DNA of 64,000 bases, taken from the NCBI GenBank assembly GCA_035578155.1, contig JAPWDM010000001.1, forward strand, positions 4,778,172 to 4,842,171. Reading direction: 5' to 3'. The position numbers and the translations under genes are program-made. The notes beneath the pieces are model-generated. The model made no database searches. It was not told where the DNA came from and worked only from the letters and a program-made list of their open reading frames with translations. Positions 60,757 through 64,000 of this stretch are shown here, piece by piece. Origin of the DNA: Brachynemurus nebulosus (Eukaryota; Arthropoda; Insecta; Neuroptera; Myrmeleontidae). Numbering within the stretch: the stretch's first letter is position 1; every line of letters begins with the position of its first letter.

Positions 60757-62104
60757 TTTGCTCGACAGGCGCCCGATACAGACAACATTCAATCACACAT
60801 TCTAAAAATTCAAATATGTGACGTAATTATGACGTAGTTGGCGAACTGTGCAAAAAAAGCTTATTTTGGACTCAAATGTAGCGTACCTTTCTCAATCTAC
60901 TTTGATTAAACCGTTCTCCAGACCGTTCCAATTATCCGAAATTTTACTAGGCCGTAATTGAAAAAGGTTTTATTGAAGTGTAATATGTTAGTTATTTGTC
61001 AAATGGTGAAAAAAAAAACAACCTGTATTAGAACAAAATATACAATCGACTAGTAGCAGTGTAAGCAGTAACAACTTACTATCAGCCATGTATCTGGTAC
61101 TAGAGATGATAGCAAGGTATTTACCATCATCCAATACATGTATAAATACATACTCGTACATATATACAGGTGTAATACTTACCAATAAAACAATGTTACA
61201 TACGCCACTGTTGAGTTGTTACACAATACACACACACCCGCCATCTATGTACATACATAGTACTTTACTTGTTTCCATCTTTGTCTGGTCCCTTAGATGC
61301 CGACTTTATAATAACTTAGAGTTTTGTTCCAAGTAACAACCGTCACTCAGCCAACCAGTCGTGGTGCCGGTACCGCTACGGTGAGATACTTGCCGGTTGG
61401 TAAAGCAACGGTGTTGGAAATTGGAATGGAAGACGTCGTGGGTTTGGGTTGGTTTATAAGGAAACAACGCGAAACTTAAATTGCCAATAAACATGTCTAT
61501 CTTACACAATGCACAGTGTAATTTAACTTGTGTTGTAACAAACTCTCTAACTCCTTCTACGAGTACCTAACATAATATTATAGATACGAAGCGGTGTTGT
61601 GTAAGCGGTGTAAGAGGAAATGTGTATACAAACAGCTGATCTAGAAATGATATAATAAATTTTGTTGAATAATTAAAATGAAGGTTTTAAATATCAAAAG
61701 GATAAAGAACGGAAATAAATCAAATTCAACGTATATTGTATTTTTTTGTGATTAAAGTCATTCAAGTTGAAAAAAATGAACCAAATAAAAAAAGATTTCG
61801 TATGAAGTCTGCGAAAAATTCAACCAAGGCATATATATTTTTAGTAGTGTCCGATCGAAGATCATTTTGGCCGAAGCCGAAGTCGATGTCAATAAATTAC
61901 AAAAATAAATATTATATTTATTATTTCTTTTTTTTAAAGAACACAGCGGAGCTAGCTTTATACAAAAAAGGGCTTTTGGCGATACAAAACCCATGTTTTG
62001 GAATATAGAATTCTTTTTCGACACATGATAGCACACCTTTCGCACAATATAGCACAGCTTGTTTGAAATAAAGGAAGCGGCGGGACTAACTTTATGCGTA
62101 GATG
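60757..62104. other. Region upstream of the tRNA with a GC-richer patch at 61.3-61.5 kb, nothing recognised
   Basis: The patch (GTCGTGGTGCCGGTACCGCT and neighbours) is compositionally unlike the surroundings but codes for nothing I recognise. It could be regulatory. Open frames here overlap on opposite strands. Confidence 0.4.
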
Positions 62105-62975
62105 ATCAACAAACGGTCGCAAAACGAGGTTTCATGTTATAGGGCCTAATGCTATTCTAATTAACGGTGAAAATGATTCCTGGTTACAAGAATTCCATTT
62201 AAATTTAAAGAATTGCTTTTAAACATTCCTCTAATGCTTCAGAAAGTGTCGATATGTAACTAAATTACATGGTAGAGCAAGTGGTGGGAAAACGACATTT
62301 CATATTACACGACCTAATGTTATTTCACTAACGGTAGAAATGATTCCAGGATACATTTATTTACACCATTAGAAAGGGGAGGAAAAATCACTTAAAAGGT
62401 GAAAAATCACAGAGAAACGGATTTTTATAAACGGAAATTCGCTGTGTTATGCAGGATGGTGCGACAGGGGTAAAAATTTTCTGAAAGTTCCGCGGAGTTT
62501 ATAACTTGAAGGCGTTATTTACAGTTTGAACTTACATTTATTTTTCTGTCAATGAAATATGTGATTCAATTTTTAATTGCTTTTAAAAATTTCTGTACTG
62601 TTTAAAAAATTCTCGATATTTGTCTGAATTACATTATAATACACACAGTTAGACATAGGAAAACGACATTTCATATTATACGACCTGGACTAAAAAAAAA
62701 ATTCATTTAATATTAAAGAACTGCTTTTAAATATTTCTGTAATGCATAAAAAAAGTGTCATACTTACTTATATGAATTACATGGTTCTGCCAAGTGCTCG
62801 CAAAACGACATTTCATTTTACACGACCAAATGTTATTTTAACTAACGGTGGAAGTGATTTCACGCTACAACAATTTTATTTACGTTGAGCTGCTTTTAAA
62901 CATTGCTTGAGAAAATGTCAATATTTATTTGAATTACTTGGTTAGGCAAGTGGTCTGAAAACGATATTTCATTAC
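62105..62975 (+). repeat. Satellite family B, about five units, opposite orientation to 19.7-20.0 kb
   Basis: AAAACGACATTTCATATTA or variants recur at 62,121, 62,289, 62,660, 62,802 and 62,958, usually followed by CACGACCTAATGTTATTTCA and ACTAACGGTRGAARTGATTC. Spacings of about 142-186 bp (one double) indicate unequal, degraded units. This is the reverse complement of the 19.66-20.03-kb repeat. Confidence 0.85.
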
Positions 62976-62989
62976 AAAAGAAATTAAAT

Positions 62990-63135
62990 TTTTAAACGTG
63001 AAAAAATTTTCAAAATCGGTTGAGTAGTTTTATTTTTGGCGCTTTGGGACCGCCGAGCCCTGGTAGACCTCATACAACATAACTTACATCTATTTAAAAT
63101 AGTTTATCTCTCTAACAGTGAACAAATTTTCAAAA
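62990..63135 (-). repeat. 120-bp satellite family, inverted single unit
   Basis: On the minus strand it reads ACTGTTAGAGAGATAAACTA, TTTTAAATAGATGTAAGTTA, GGTCTACCAGGGCTC, CCAAAGCGCCAAAAATAAAA and CCGATTTTGAAAATTTTTTC. This is the same unit, in the same order, as the array at 340-2240 but inverted. Confidence 0.85.
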
Positions 63136-63369
63136 TCAGTGATGACGCATTCTTGAAAAGTTAATTAATTTTTATTTTGAAAAATAAAACAGATATAAAT
63201 ATTGTTATTGTAATGATAAAACAATGAGGCATTTATTGTAAGGAAATTCAGCAATTTTCTAACTTTTTGTCAAAATCTAGTTCATTTAAAATAATGTTTT
63301 AAAAGCTTGTTTTATGTAATTTTGGACGCTCTTTTCGGATGCGTCTGGCTGACGAACGCATTCAAGCTA

Positions 63370-63441
63370 TTGGGACTTTTGATCTACATACCAAATTTCG
63401 TAACAATTGGAGGCTTCCTTCGAGAGTTATCGTGCAGACAT

Positions 63442-63513
<72 letters not shown>

Positions 63514-63580
63514 TTTAGTGACCATCATTTTCGGTTTCTCGAGGCCTGAAAATGAATTTCTGCCATAGTCCCGGGCTCAG
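63370..63580 (+). repeat. Dispersed repeat D, copy 2, with long (TA)n
   Basis: CCAAATTTCGTAACAATTGG, TTCGAGAGTTATCGTGCAGA, CATACACACACATA then about 65 bp of TA (63,446-63,510), then AATTTTAGTGACCATCATTT and GGTTTCTCGAGGCC. Same order as the 27.6-27.9-kb copy, where the dinucleotide segment is shorter and impure. Confidence 0.75.
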
Positions 63581-64000
63581 GTCTTTTCATGGCACCCGCT
63601 ATAATAAATGTATTCCCACAAAGGAAATTCACTTAAAACTGGTAATTGTTACATATGTTATCCTATGTGTGGCCGGTATGTGCAAAAGTATCTGAGATTT
63701 TACCGGGGCGTGACTGAAAAAGGGTTGAGACACGCTGTTATAAACTACTAATAAAATAAACAAATAAAGTAATGGTCATCTTTCTCCTGTATAGGTAGTC
63801 GCTTAAAGCACCTTAATCAGCTTAACCTTTAACCGTGATGTCTGTGAGTCGTATACGAATATATTCTTTCAGTTTTCTTCCTCCCTGCTTGTTTTTGTTA
63901 ACAGAATCTTTGTGTATTCTTTTATGGTTTAGGGAAAATTTTACCCTGCTGGCGTAAGGGGAGTGTTTGAGAGATGCGTATACGTGTGGTCTCCAGTTTT
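63581..64000. other. Window end, nothing recognised
   Basis: No gene, RNA or element termini seen before the window edge. Confidence 0.5.

Noticed and set aside
1..64000. CRISPR array, operon or bacterial features
   Set aside because: Spliced homeobox exons, a eukaryotic tRNA with pol III terminator and insect-type transposons show eukaryotic DNA; the 120-bp array has no spacer structure.

Overview
The window is AT-rich animal DNA, almost certainly from an insect. The only protein-coding gene I recognise is homothorax (hth), the insect Meis-type TALE homeobox gene. Two of its exons lie on the + strand. A 59-bp exon (40236-40294) encodes the end of homeodomain helix 3 (FINARRRIVQPMI...). The terminal coding exon (48704-48846) encodes a tail ending ...PAEYYGHHL. 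The order is not determined; base composition and repeat style fit many hemipteroid or other AT-rich insects.

Layout. 1-40235 holds no exon I can recognise and is read as part of a very large hth intron, because the exon that should precede the 59-bp exon (ending ...QVNNW) is not seen. It is filled with short non-autonomous DNA transposons, palindromes and satellite patches. 40236-40294 is the homeodomain exon. 40295-48703 is an 8.4-kb intron containing a Tc1 foldback, two hAT MITEs and a Tigger-like MITE. 48704-48846 is the last coding exon. 48847 to about 51.7 kb is 3' UTR, or a 3'-UTR intron (48849-51070) followed by a UTR exon. From about 51.7 kb to the end no further protein gene is visible. 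That stretch has more foldback and hAT elements, a tRNA-like gene on the - strand (60684-60756) with an AGT anticodon, two satellite patches and a microsatellite.

Mobile DNA dominates. Target-site duplications are readable: perfect 8-bp hAT duplications at 3.7, 10.2 and 57.8 kb; TTAA flanks at 11.9, 18.0, 32.3, 37.8 and 59.4 kb; TA flanks at 15.2, 24.3, 34.9, 45.3, 49.0, 50.0 and 60.4 kb. One TTAA family occurs twice, and one copy carries a nested 647-bp element with a GTAT duplication, so the other copy preserves the empty site. Several TA-flanked elements share a design in which a phrase from the terminal repeat recurs inside the element. No intact transposase is present. What remains is two mariner fragments, two Tc1 C-terminal fragments and a possible 16-codon remnant in a piggyBac-like element.

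All functional statements about hth rest on protein similarity recalled from family knowledge. Repeat assignments rest on termini and duplications read by eye.
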